This document shows positions 36,705 through 47,337 of a stretch of DNA of 64,000 bases, one piece after another. Source of the DNA: Rotaria socialis (Eukaryota > Rotifera > Eurotatoria > Philodinida > Philodinidae); the NCBI GenBank assembly GCA_905331475.1, contig CAJNYU010003219.1, positions 410,323 through 474,322 on the forward strand, read 5' to 3'. The position numbers were made by a program, and so were the translations under genes. Every line of letters starts with the position of its first letter. Position 1 is the first letter of the stretch. The notes below the pieces were generated by a model. That model was given only the letters and a program-made list of their open reading frames with translations. It was not told the origin of the DNA and did not search any database.

Positions 36705-37853
36705 ACAACATTATACGCTCTTACATATTGACATTCACCTACACCATTTCATTGACAACGTGTTTAAAGTATTCACACCAAAAACTGTCTACTGACTGAA
36801 TTTTCAATATTCTATTATCAAAACGTATATTTGTACATTCTTAAAGGCTAATATTCAGCTATAATATTTGTCTTCTGAACGATGGAAAAGTAATTTGATC
36901 TGTTACCCCTTGAAAAAATCTTTCTCAAACATGACTACAATTTATTAGCTTTGGTTCTGATATAAAAATTGACTTCTTTTTGTAATTATAAAAGCTATTT
37001 TGACATACACACACTAAGCCATTTTTTCAATTTCCGATTCGATGTTTCGTATACTGTGATAGATTGTCTACGCTAGAATAAACCTCAAAATAGTTTTCAG
37101 GAATCGATAAAAAATATTTCAATTTTTTATTAAAATCAAAAATCGTACAATGCAGCAGTAGTCCGGCGTTTATTTTTTCTTCTTGCAAATAAAAGCACGA
37201 AACGATTCTTCTAACAATGCAGGTAAAAATTGCTGTCATGTATGGTTACGTTGTAAAGGAATGCAAATATGTTTTCAGGTGTTAGCTTTTCGAATGTGCA
37301 TAATATTTATTTTCTCTCTCTTCTATTTGTGTAGCTTTATTTTATCTACACCATGTGGGTGTGAGTGTGGGTTTGTGTAATTATATAGTCATATTGCTGT
37401 TGAGGATACCCCAAAACAAAAATTGTTTATGCTTTCGGCACTTAAATTTTCATATATGTATTCAAAGATTATAGGTTGCATATTTGTTACCAATCCTTTG
37501 CATTTCAGCTGCTGCTAAAACATCGATTGCTGACATCTAGTTCGAACGCAGAATTGAAGTAAAACGCACATAATGTGCAAGTAGAATAAATGATGTCATT
37601 AATATTTCTAGCATTTCTTTTCCCTTTTTCACTCAAATTAATTAAACTTTTTTTTGTTATCGAAAAAAGTGCTTTAAATTCTGCAGAAAATGGTATATTT
37701 ATTTAATGAATACAGTTTTCTCTATGCTTTTTTAAAAATCTGACGTAACCCTAGCAGTAAAATTGAGGGCAGAAGTTAACATTTTTGTTTGTCAATATTT
37801 TTGACAGAACGTGTTATGTCGTTGGCTAACATTGTTTTTGTTGTTATTCAGTC
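36705..37853. other. Intergenic spacer
   Basis: No exon supported. Near 37353-37372 is a short TGTGGG-like stretch. Confidence 0.45.
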
Positions 37854-38240
37854 TAAACTCATGCATTGAGCCAGTTCGTTCCATAAAATATAATCTAATG
37901 AATATAAGTCTGGTGAATTGGGTGGTCAACGATCCTTGGGGATGAATATAGGAAAGTGATCAGCACATCATTTTTGACTCAAATGGTCTATGTGAACTCT
38001 AGTACCATCCTGTTAATACGTTCAGCTACTTCCTAACATGCTGGTACCCACACTTGAGAGCTACTGGAGAGGCTTTCTTGATGCAAAACTATGCCACTGG
38101 TGTTGTTAAACATTGGACACACACCCACACCCAAATACTTAACCTTCTCAATATCAATCACTGTGCAAACTGTGCGTAATAAAAGAGTTCCGGGTAAATC
38201 ACGACGTGAATTTTGCCGAGTCATCACCGTTTTCATATTT
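37854..38240 (-). pseudogene. Fossil Tc1/mariner (IS630-type) transposase fragment
   Basis: On the minus strand, about 37955-37855 reads IFIPKDR, a stop, PPNSPDL, then LDYILWNELA. This matches the WPPNSPDLNPLDY-x-W block around the second catalytic Asp of mariner/Tc1 transposases, with the Trp codon turned into TGA. Upstream (38240-38033) a degraded open stretch ends in a stop and the frame then breaks. No terminal repeats were located. It is clearly dead. Confidence 0.7.
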
Positions 38241-39921
38241 AATTTTTATAAGTGTTTTGTATATCGTTAGTTCTTATCTTTTTCTTGAAGTAATGAAAAA
38301 ATAATTTTAAATTTCAAGTGGCATGCTTTAGTTTAAAAGGTGTCCGAATCTAATGAATAATAGAAGAGTTGTATTAGAAATGTAGATAATATCAATAATC
38401 ATAATAAATATCGATAAAATGCTGCTTTTATGAGTTCATCATTGCAAAGCCGGGTAAAGGTTCATTTTGACTTGAATCATCAAATATTCCATCGTATACA
38501 TTCTACTGTTTCTATTTGATGAGTACTAACAAATGTTTTTTTCACGTCGGGGCCAATTTTTCTTTCTTTTACTCTTGAGCTTTTAAATAATATTTTTTGA
38601 ACTCTACTCATATTTTTTTAATGAAAAAAAATATTCACTGTTGTGCGTGTCTACATCGAACATCATTCTGTATTGATACTCGAGAGCGACTAGACTGAAA
38701 AAATAATTTTGTGCATACTTCGAAATCTTAATATAGTTTCACTTTTTGTAACCGGATGATGTAGCACGACACTTTTTTCATTTTAATGTATGCCATTGCG
38801 TTTGAAATCTGCTTGGACACCGAAGTATCATCGATGTAGTACGTCTTTAATGATTTCTGACTTCATCATATCAATTCAAGTTTGTTGCATGAAACCTTAC
38901 CATTAATACTGTTTCACATTCGCACTGTTCACCAGTGTTAAAAGAAATTCGAAAACTGTTGTTTGATTTAATAATAAAGAATAATGTCGATTCATGTGTT
39001 GTTATTTGATTTCATAAGAAACATGGCAAATACTGATGATAAGTATCAGGCAATCGACCAACTTCAATTTAACATAATTTCCTATTGAATAAACCTGCTT
39101 TTCTCAAGATTGATTCTTTTGCAATAGCAGCGTATGATATGTAAAAATCTTATTGTGACTCGTAGTTTTTCTCCGTTTGTTAAAATTTCTTAAACTCGTA
39201 TGCACAATATCGGCGATTTCTATGCCAGATAACACAGGATTCAACCCAACATTGATGTTTTGCTGTATTCAGATGAAAATATTTCTTCTCTTCTGTCATT
39301 TTAAAAAAAAACTTCACGCTATTTTCCATTCGTATTAAATTAATTTGCAACATTAGTAATGACTACTAACTGGAAAGGCGCTACTACTCCTAGAGAAACT
39401 GACAATTTTACATCCGATGAATACGCATTACTTTTTTCCTCTATAAATTTTCAATTGTGCATCAAGTTTTATGACACTATTGTATCTAACCAACACTGAT
39501 ACACATCGTTCGAATACGAAATGAATAAGAAAATTTTATTCGACGATGTTACAATCTTCTTCTTTGTTTCGCCTTCTTCTTATTATTATATTTTCACCAG
39601 AAACAATTCCCCTTCTGTAAGCATTAACACTCATTTAAATAGAATAGATACGAGAAGAAGAATGAAATGATTGTAAACGTAATAGAATGAAACCGAGTGA
39701 AGCAGAGATAACATACTTATGGCAGGATAGATATCTCCTGACATAACAGACGATGGATCCTCTATCCTAACCATTAAAGTATCGATCTAACTTCTGGTGC
39801 TTTAGCAACTACGAGCACTGGCATCATTAGTTAGAACAGTTTCTTGGTAAGCAGTCATGTTTGAAATAAAACATGATGTCTAGAATGTAATCAAGATAAG
39901 TGTTTGAAATTGTAGTGATTC
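38241..39921. other. Non-coding spacer
   Basis: No coding or repeat structure that I can support. Confidence 0.4.
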
Positions 39922-39923
39922 TA

Positions 39924-40336
39924 CACTGTAAAAAAATAGGTACTTTATGGAACCTCGAAAAAAGGTTCGGTAGACGACAAAAAGCTTGCAAATGTGTTCA
40001 AAGTTTCAAAAAAAAATAAAAATAAAAAAATCCATGGAATCTTTAATGTTTCGTATCAAACCTCGTGGTTTTGTACTGGGCTTCCTGAAAAACTATTATA
40101 TTTAATACGAAACTCTAAAGGTTTCGTATTTTCCTACAAAACCTATTTTTTGGTGTACGGAACTTGAAAAGGTTTCGAAGAAAAAAGAATCTTCACTTAG
40201 GTACACGGTAAGATCCTTTAAAGGTTCCGTGGATTCTTTTATTCTTTTTTTGAAACTTTGAACACATTTGCAAGCTTTTTGTCGTCTGCCGAACCTTTTC
40301 CCGAGGTTCCGTAAAGTACGTCTTTTTTTTAGAGTG
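39924..40336. mobile_element. TA-flanked MITE with roughly 100-bp inverted repeats
   Basis: The ends are CACTGTAAAA and TTTTAGAGTG, each flanked by TA (39922-39923 and 40337-40338). The arms match over about 100 bp, including GACGACAAAAAGCTTGCAAA and TGTGTTCAAAGTTTCAAAAA on the left and their complements at about 40245-40290. 413 bp, no coding capacity. A TA duplication suggests mobilisation by a Tc1/mariner-type transposase. Confidence 0.85.
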
Positions 40337-40338
40337 TA

Positions 40339-41698
40339 TGGTTACGACTATAGCCTTCTTTTCTTTTTTCTTACTTTTGAGGAAGTGAAAAACACTGTTT
40401 AAAATATATGGAAATACTGATAATTACAGACAAAATTAGGAAAGGAACAGAAAGAAAGATGTTTTTGTTGCACTATTGATGGAGCTCACTACAAAAGTCT
40501 CATAAGTAATTTATCATCACCAGCTGCACTACGGCAAAGAAAAAAATGGTTCAACATTTATTTTACATGTCTATGAAGCGGTAAAATTCAACATTTAAGA
40601 AAAACAAAGGTAACTTTTATTTGCTAGTGAGAATAGCTACAGGTAAGACGTAGCAACAGCTGAAAGCACGTCATATTCTGCAAGTGCAATCACCTATGCT
40701 CGGTAAATTTTCTCCTTTACTTGGTTGAATAGGCAGTCGTATCAGGGATATATGAAAGTACTGTCGGGTTTCGTTTCAGACTATCTATTTACTAGTATTC
40801 ATCTGTACCTAATTGAATATGAGTTAGAATTAGCATGACATGTTTTGAGTTTCAATTCAGTGCAATTCATTATATGTTCAATTCATATTGTTTGAAGGTA
40901 TAGGAGAATGTTGAAAAATCTTCGCTTTAAATATATGATAGTGATTCATTGATAAAAAATCGGACCATCTGATTTCATCAAAAAAAGGTGAAATTACCGA
41001 AGTTATGTAGTTTAGAAAAGTTCATCTTTTCCTATTGGCCCGACCACTTTATAACATCATTGATTTCATTTATACTGTACTTATGAGTGATTATAATTTC
41101 AATAATTTCGTAACAAGAATCTTGCATAAGAAAAACATGCATTTAATAGTGTTACCTAGATGATAAGATCTTTATACGTATATATATATATATATATATA
41201 TCACTCTGTTTGTTTGAAGCATCAGCAGTGCAAAATTTTGAAAAGAAAAAAAATTGCTTTGTCTCATGCATACTTCCATAGAAAATTAATCGAGTTGAGT
41301 GTGTTCTGGCAGAGCAAGAAAATTACTAGACGCCATTTGTCGATGAAATAATTTAAGACTTTTCTAGTTTTGATAGTACATCATATTTCTCAAATACTTC
41401 TCAACAATACCGACATACAGAGTCACGTATAACCTGAGACTCTAATCATCGATTCATCTTTGCCACTTGGTGTTAATACAGAAGACAAACTTCTATAAGT
41501 AAAGAAAAAGATCTATACTAAACTATATATTTAGTGTATTTTTGCAAGTTGAAACAGTAGAACTACAGTGATCATTACGAAGCTAAATCATTTCTACTTT
41601 TGAATTGTATTCATTGGTTGAAGATACTGAAACCTTACATAGAATATTTAAATTAGACAAAATTTTGAAGCCTTTTTATTTCTACTTACACAGTTGGA
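40339..41698. other. Non-coding spacer
   Basis: No gene seen. It includes an AT dinucleotide repeat at about 41178-41201. A TACACAG acceptor lies just before the ion-channel start. Confidence 0.5.
41178..41201. repeat. (TA)n microsatellite
   Basis: About twelve TA units are read directly. Confidence 0.9.
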
Positions 41699-43434
41699 AT
41701 GACCGAACGACCAACATCAGCTAGATCAGTTCAGAAAGGTGGTCGACAATTACTCCAAATGGCAACGAATCGACGAGTTAATGCAAAAGAGAATGATGCT
41801 CCTGCTGGCAGTAATCAATCAAATACTACGGAACATGATTCAAAGAATTCAACGTTTAACTGGTCGACTGGCATAGCAAATACAAAGGCAACAAGTGTAG
41901 ATGTGAACGGTGTAGTCGAAGAGAAATATAATGATTCAAACAGTACACCACTAAAAAATTTAGTTTTCAAACAACTTGATAAAAGTCCTATAGAAGTAAA
42001 TTTCGAGTTATTGCTAAATAAAAGATTCAATTATTAAATTGATAGCCTTTGCTGAATTTTTATAGGTACACGTTCGATGTGTATTTATGCGAGTGGGTGA
42101 CATCGATACATTAAATGAACGCTACTATGCTGAAATACTTTTCGAGGCTTCTTGGGAAGAACCCAGACTTAAAGGTACACCAAAAGAACCGTTCAATGCA
42201 GGAATCAATTGGACACCACAGCTTGAGTTGTTAAATGGCATCGGTGAGCTCAATGATAATATAGCGTACAGTGTTTTTTATGATCGCCAGGGTCTCGCCA
42301 CTGTGACTGAGCATCATAAATTGAAAGGCACATTGTGGGAAAGAATGGAATTACAATATTTTCCATTTGATCTTCAAGATCTATCACTCTCAGTTACAAC
42401 ATCACGATCAGGCAAAGAAATGTTTTTTGTCAAAAATCTTCGTAAACCATCGGGAGCAAACTGCCGAGTTTTCACCGACGAACAAGAATGGTATCTTTTC
42501 GAACATGTAGATATTGAAACGAAGGAAGAAATCGAAGAATATCTTGACGATGGACACAATCATTCAGTAGTGATCTGCTCTTGTCATGCAGCACGGTAAA
42601 AATATTTGAAATAACACATTGTAACAAACAGAATGTATTTTCGTTATAGAAAATACGGATACTACATATGGAATGCTTACTTTCTCATTTTTCTAATTAC
42701 ATCAGCAAGTTTCACAACATTTCCTATTCCATTAACGAAGTAAGCATATAGTTAATGCTTTCATTGTTCTCATCAGTAATAAAAAGCAATTTATTACTCA
42801 TTATAGCATTAGTGGACGTGTACAAATATCCTGTACACTTTTACTTACGTCGATCACATTTCGTTGGCTTTGTGACAAGGCATTACCGTAAGGATTGATT
42901 TCGTTTTCTTGACTCACTCATTGTCTACTTACTTACTTATGTTATTCGTTTAGAACTATCTCCTATCTCACTGCAGTTGACGTATATGCGATCGGCAGTA
43001 TTTTTTCACTTTGTCTTCTAAATATCTGTTAGTTGAACTTTACTCTTTGCTTTATTTTTGCATATAGAAGTTCATATTAATTTTCTCACATAGACAACGG
43101 TGTTATCGGCTATGTTTACTACTACATTTCGACAAACACAACTAATTCGGCGACAACAGTTAATGTGCACAGCATAATTATTATCGATCGTTGGGCATTA
43201 GTAGTATACACTATTCTATTTTTCGTCTACCAATTTGGAACTCTCGCTTGGATGTATCTGGTACCATGGAAGGAGCGTAGAAACATGTTTCGAATGGATA
43301 AAATAAATCGTATAGCATTTGCACCCAAGTATGATTCTCGTCGAGCAACTTTTATGGACATCTTGCGGTCAACAACAGTGAAGCGCAAAGTTGCTCCTAC
43401 CGTTCCAACTATCACAGAAGTCGATCAGTCTTGA
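41699..43434 (+). CDS. Pentameric ligand-gated ion channel subunit lacking the Cys-loop
   Basis: Exons 41699-41995, 42066-42595, 42650-42739, 42807-42887, 42954-43027 and 43094-43434 join in phase to 470 aa. A disordered N-terminal stretch (1-92) precedes an extracellular ligand-binding domain (about 93-277): VFMRVGDIDTLNERYYAEI, WTPQLEL, then MELQYFPFDLQDL. Four membrane segments follow: M1 at about 278-303 (ending TTFPIPL), M2 and M3 at about 307-358, M4 at about 389-412. FPFD is the hallmark of the family, but the two flanking cysteines of the classical Cys-loop are absent (Trp/Glu and Leu at those places), as in prokaryotic pLGICs. No signal peptide is visible, so the N-terminus may be longer or membrane insertion may depend on M1. 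Ligand and ion selectivity cannot be told. A polypyrimidine-ACACAG acceptor is 5 nt before the ATG. Confidence 0.85.
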
Positions 43435-43906
43435 GCTGAAATTTATCATATTGAATACAATACACTTTTATTTTTGCGCATTATAATATTTTAAAAAAAG
43501 ATTCTTACTGATTCGAATATACATAAAAATATGTAAATATATATTCTAGTGTTATGGGACCTGTTTTCCTTTATCTTAACAAGCTTGGTTTTTTCGGCAC
43601 CTGTTACAACTGGGATAATGAATTAGAAAGTTATTTATTGAAGACTAATGTTTTTTCCCAATCCAAATGAGGAATACTTTTTTCATTGAGAAGTCATTGT
43701 CGTTTGTGACCAATTTAAAAGCTGCTCTTTTTATCACTTTTGATTGACCAATGAGCAAAATATATTATATCTAATTTAGTTAGAAAATGTACACAACTAG
43801 AATACATCTCAAAATTCACAACACTTTTAAACATTTCTCTAAAAGTTTTAGGAATCGAAAATAGAATGATTTGATATCAAAGTAAGTTTGTATAATAAAT
43901 GTTCTC
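43435..43906. other. Spacer between convergent genes
   Basis: 3' ends of the channel (+) and MFS (-) genes. No other feature seen. Confidence 0.5.
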
Positions 43907-45511
43907 TCAGAAGTAAGTATCAAGGTCATAAATGTCGTGCCCAGGTAGATGTTCGTGTGAAGACTTTTCTACTGAATTGATATCATCCATTTTTTCGTCT
44001 GCTATATGCTCTTTATCAGATGGCTGTTTACTAAGCATTTTTGGATTGAATGCGATTGAACCTCTTGGAATAAATGTCGAGGCAAAAACCATAATTGATA
44101 CAATAGTAAACTGAACACCACCTGTATAGATCAGAGCAGGCCTAATCGTTTTCTGAGCATTATAAACATTGTCGATGTAGATTCCAAGCAATGGATTAGC
44201 AACAGCATATAGGATGATGTAGGACGAATAGAGAAATGCCATGACAGCACCAAGTGGGGAAATATGATTGTCATTGGATTCCACATTCGTCAATGATGAT
44301 TGAATATAGGCACCAAGAGAAACATCGCCAGCAGCCCATCCGAATGAGATTGGAATGAATGTGGCAGCCATCATCCAGGCGTATTTGACTTCATTTATTT
44401 TAGGATAGAAAAAAGGAATATACCAAACGATCATTAACAATATTGCATCTAAGCGAAGCCAAGGCATTGGCGTACGGACGGTATTGGCGAAAATAAAAAC
44501 GGTAAAAGCTCCGATCAGTTCACCAAAATTCGAACCACCTACAATGATTTGTGACCACGCAGAATTTTCCATATATCGTTTTGCTACTTGTGGAGCTATG
44601 CCATTTTCAAGATAACGATGCGAGTAGAGTGCTACGGAGTAACCACTCCAAAGCCAGATGAATCGCCGTTTTGTAAAAATAATTTTTCCTCCAATATAAA
44701 CTGATTTTCCGAACAGAAGAAATTTATCCAAGATGGATTTAACATAACCTGATTTATCGTTATTTAAATCTTCTTTTTCAGAAGGATGAGAAGTCTTCAG
44801 AGAACTTAGGAAAAACCAAATGATCCCAGACGCCGTAAAACAAATGGGTGTTATGATAAAGGCATAATTGTTTCCTAGTCGAGGTATCAGACCAAGAGCA
44901 GTTGCGAAAGCTCCAGCAGTACCAGATAGTTCATAGAAAATATGAACTACTGAATCCATCCGTTGTAATTTTTCTACATCACCACCAACAATATCTCGTG
45001 GAATGATTCGTCGAATCAATTCAACCATTCCATAAACGATGCCAGTAAAACAATAAATTGGAATGATCAAATCTGTATTGTAATGGCCATAGTAACTGAA
45101 ATCATTCGCATGTTTTGGTGTAAAATTTGCTGGTTTTATGTATCCGCCAGTCGCAGCATCGACAATCATTAAACTTGCTGTAAAAATAGCAAAAACGACG
45201 ATTGATATAGAGAGAACGGTACGTATTGGCCAACGTTTAATTAGTGGTGCTATCAAAATAGAGCCGATACATTGAAATGCTTGATTAAGACCTGAGAGTA
45301 AACCAACTCGTTCAAACGTTCGCGATGGCGTTTGTGCTTCATAAGCATCTTGATCATATCGATTTGTCGCTAGTGTAACGACCGCTCCATTGAAAGCTTC
45401 CAAGCCGAATTTGTACAGCATAATACCAATGATGTACACAAGTATATTTCGTTTTTCCTTCGCTGAAAATAGTTTCCATACTTGAGAAAATCCAGTTGGT
45501 TTTAATGGCAT
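43907..45511 (-). CDS. MFS transporter, intronless, fungal-like
   Basis: 534 aa in one uninterrupted exon, unusual beside neighbours that carry several introns. About 12 hydrophobic segments fit a major facilitator in two halves around a charged central loop (SSLKTSHPSEKEDLNNDKSG, then ILDKFLLFGKSVYIGGKIIF). The N-terminal half carries IMLYKFGLEAFNGAVVTLAT, RTFERVGLLSGLNQAFQ, then SILIAPLIKRWPIR-VL, and later IVGGDVEKLQRMDSV. The tail is polar and acidic. From memory this set resembles a fungal group of MFS 'general substrate' transporters more than animal families, so horizontal transfer is likely but not proven. The substrate is unknown; probable plasma or internal membrane protein. A TTTCCAG acceptor lies 6 nt before the ATG, so it appears adapted to host expression. 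Confidence 0.85.
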   Translation of the reverse strand: MPLKPTGFSQVWKLFSAKEKRNILVYIIGIMLYKFGLEAFNGAVVTLATNRYDQDAYEAQTPSRTFERVGLLSGLNQAFQCIGSILIAPLIKRWPIRTVLSISIVVFAIFTASLMIVDAATGGYIKPANFTPKHANDFSYYGHYNTDLIIPIYCFTGIVYGMVELIRRIIPRDIVGGDVEKLQRMDSVVHIFYELSGTAGAFATALGLIPRLGNNYAFIITPICFTASGIIWFFLSSLKTSHPSEKEDLNNDKSGYVKSILDKFLLFGKSVYIGGKIIFTKRRFIWLWSGYSVALYSHRYLENGIAPQVAKRYMENSAWSQIIVGGSNFGELIGAFTVFIFANTVRTPMPWLRLDAILLMIVWYIPFFYPKINEVKYAWMMAATFIPISFGWAAGDVSLGAYIQSSLTNVESNDNHISPLGAVMAFLYSSYIILYAVANPLLGIYIDNVYNAQKTIRPALIYTGGVQFTIVSIMVFASTFIPRGSIAFNPKMLSKQPSDKEHIADEKMDDINSVEKSSHEHLPGHDIYDLDTYF

Positions 45512-46310
45512 ATTTATCTGGAAATCAATCAGAAGTTTTATTTTTTGAACAATTTTACAAATAAAACAGTTGTTGCCACTAGAATAACATCGATTTATTT
45601 GATGTTTTACTTTTTGAAATTTATGAATTGATTGTTAAATAAAAATAATCTTTCTACGCTTCCGATGTATTAAAGGAGATGATAAAAAAAACATATTGCT
45701 TTGATTGCAAGCCATGGAAAACATCTGAACTCTTCACCTCTTTCTGCATACTGATTCAAGAAATACCAGCTATCTCACTTAATTTCGAAATCGATATCAA
45801 TTATTTATCTGCCAAATGCTCCAAAAGCTATATCCACTTAAAGCATTAAAACTTGTGAATATTACTATTTTTTGCCTAATGAAATGTTCAATGATGCTGT
45901 TGAAAATTATATTGAGTTTCTAAAGATGGCTAGGCAAGACACTCTTCTATAAATATGATGATGACTATAGTGGTTCACTCAACGGGATTTATTCCTACGG
46001 ACTCTCTGAAATAAAGCTAGTTTTTCTTCAAACTAACTAAGTGATCGGTAAAAATACAGTATCTATCAAAAAAATAAACATCCTGGGTAGTTTAAATTGA
46101 AAATTTACTATTGAATGTTCGATCGAATTCAAAACCGTAGGTAAATTTGATAGGTTTTTCATGGAATTTTTTTACAAGCACACATCTTTTTAAAAAAAGT
46201 CTCTTTCCATCTAATCTAAAAATGCACGTAACAAAGTATATTTTTTTAGGGTTCGTCCAATTATGCTCTTTTCTCAAATTAAAAAATAAACACTCGATCC
46301 AACTTACTTA
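45512..46310. other. Intergenic spacer
   Basis: No coding support. It ends at the TA that flanks the CpG-dense element. Confidence 0.5.
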
Positions 46311-46312
46311 TA

Positions 46313-47335
46313 CCCACGGAAAAAAAATTTCGAAAAAACCGCGGTCAACCGCGGGATTTTATTGTCATCGCGGTTCTCCCATGATGCACCGCGGTGTCCT
46401 AGAAAAAACGCGGTTTTTTACACCGCGTTTCAAAGAGAACGCGGTGCGCCTCCTTGGCACCGCGGCATTATGAACCGCGGTTAGTCGCGGTTTCATGAAA
46501 GCGCGGTGATCATATGTGTCAACGCGGTAGAATAAGTCGCGGTTGGTCGCGGTTTTACAAAACGCGGTGATTATGTGTATCAACGCGGTAGTGTAAGTCG
46601 CGTCTTCATGAAACGTGCTGAGAAGATTCTGCTTATGATATTCAACACATTCTGTGCTTGAACTTTTGAGTACCTCGGCGACCTTTGATTAGGTTCGTAG
46701 TATATCTTCATAAATGTGATATAAAGTCTTTTCCACACTGAAAATATTTTTCAAGAAAAACCGCGGTATCGTAAACTGCGTTGAACTCGATTGTAAGCGC
46801 GTCGGTGTATCATAAACTGGCAGTATTGTCTTTGCGCATTTCGTACGATGTTACTGCAACAATGTGTAAGAACAGAAAGGATATCCTGCGCACTTTACTA
46901 TCTGTAACGTATTAAAAAATTTAACTTGAACTTCGTCGCTGCAACGCGACTCTGAAGTATTGGAACTTATAGTTCACCACAACACCCCATGAAGGGTAAC
47001 TCACCTCAGCATACCGAAGTGATCAGGTCACCTGTAAAAATGCGGTATTCTGAAACCGCGATTATCACCGAGTTTTCTGCGTTTTTTTAAAACCGCGTCT
47101 GATCGTGTCTTGGGGAATTCTCGTACTGACGCGCTTTAAAAAAACTGGGGTAGTCAGACCGTTTATTCAATTTAAAAAAAACGCGTCGTATCGCGTTTTA
47201 AAAAAACGCGGTTTTCAGCGGTTTTTTTAGAGACGCCTAAAAGTTCTGACTCCCGCGTTTTCCAAATACCGCTTGAAACCGCGGTTTTCTATACCGCGGT
47301 TTACCGCGTTTTTTTAGGGAAATTTTTTCCGTGGG
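46313..47335. mobile_element. CpG-dense non-autonomous element packed with CCGCGG/CGCGG words, TA-flanked
   Basis: The ends are CCCACGGAAAAAAAATTT and AAATTTTTTCCGTGGG, flanked by TA on both sides (46311-46312 and 47336-47337). Inverted similarity continues inward for about 45 bp (AAAAAACCGCGG and its complement). The interior is crowded with CCGCGG, AACGCGG and CGCGGTTT words, mainly in the first 280 bp and the last 300 bp. It contrasts sharply with the AT-rich surroundings. There is no transposase frame. It is best read as a Tc1/mariner-mobilised non-autonomous element with internal short repeats. Confidence 0.8.
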
Positions 47336-47337
47336 TA

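Noticed and set aside
37353-37372. TGTGGG-like stretch resembling bdelloid telomere repeats
   Set aside because: Only two good units with an interruption; too short for an interstitial telomere or chromosome end.
46147-46583. Open frames overlapping the CpG-dense element
   Set aside because: The CGCGG repeats lack stop codons by composition; no motif and no conserved product.
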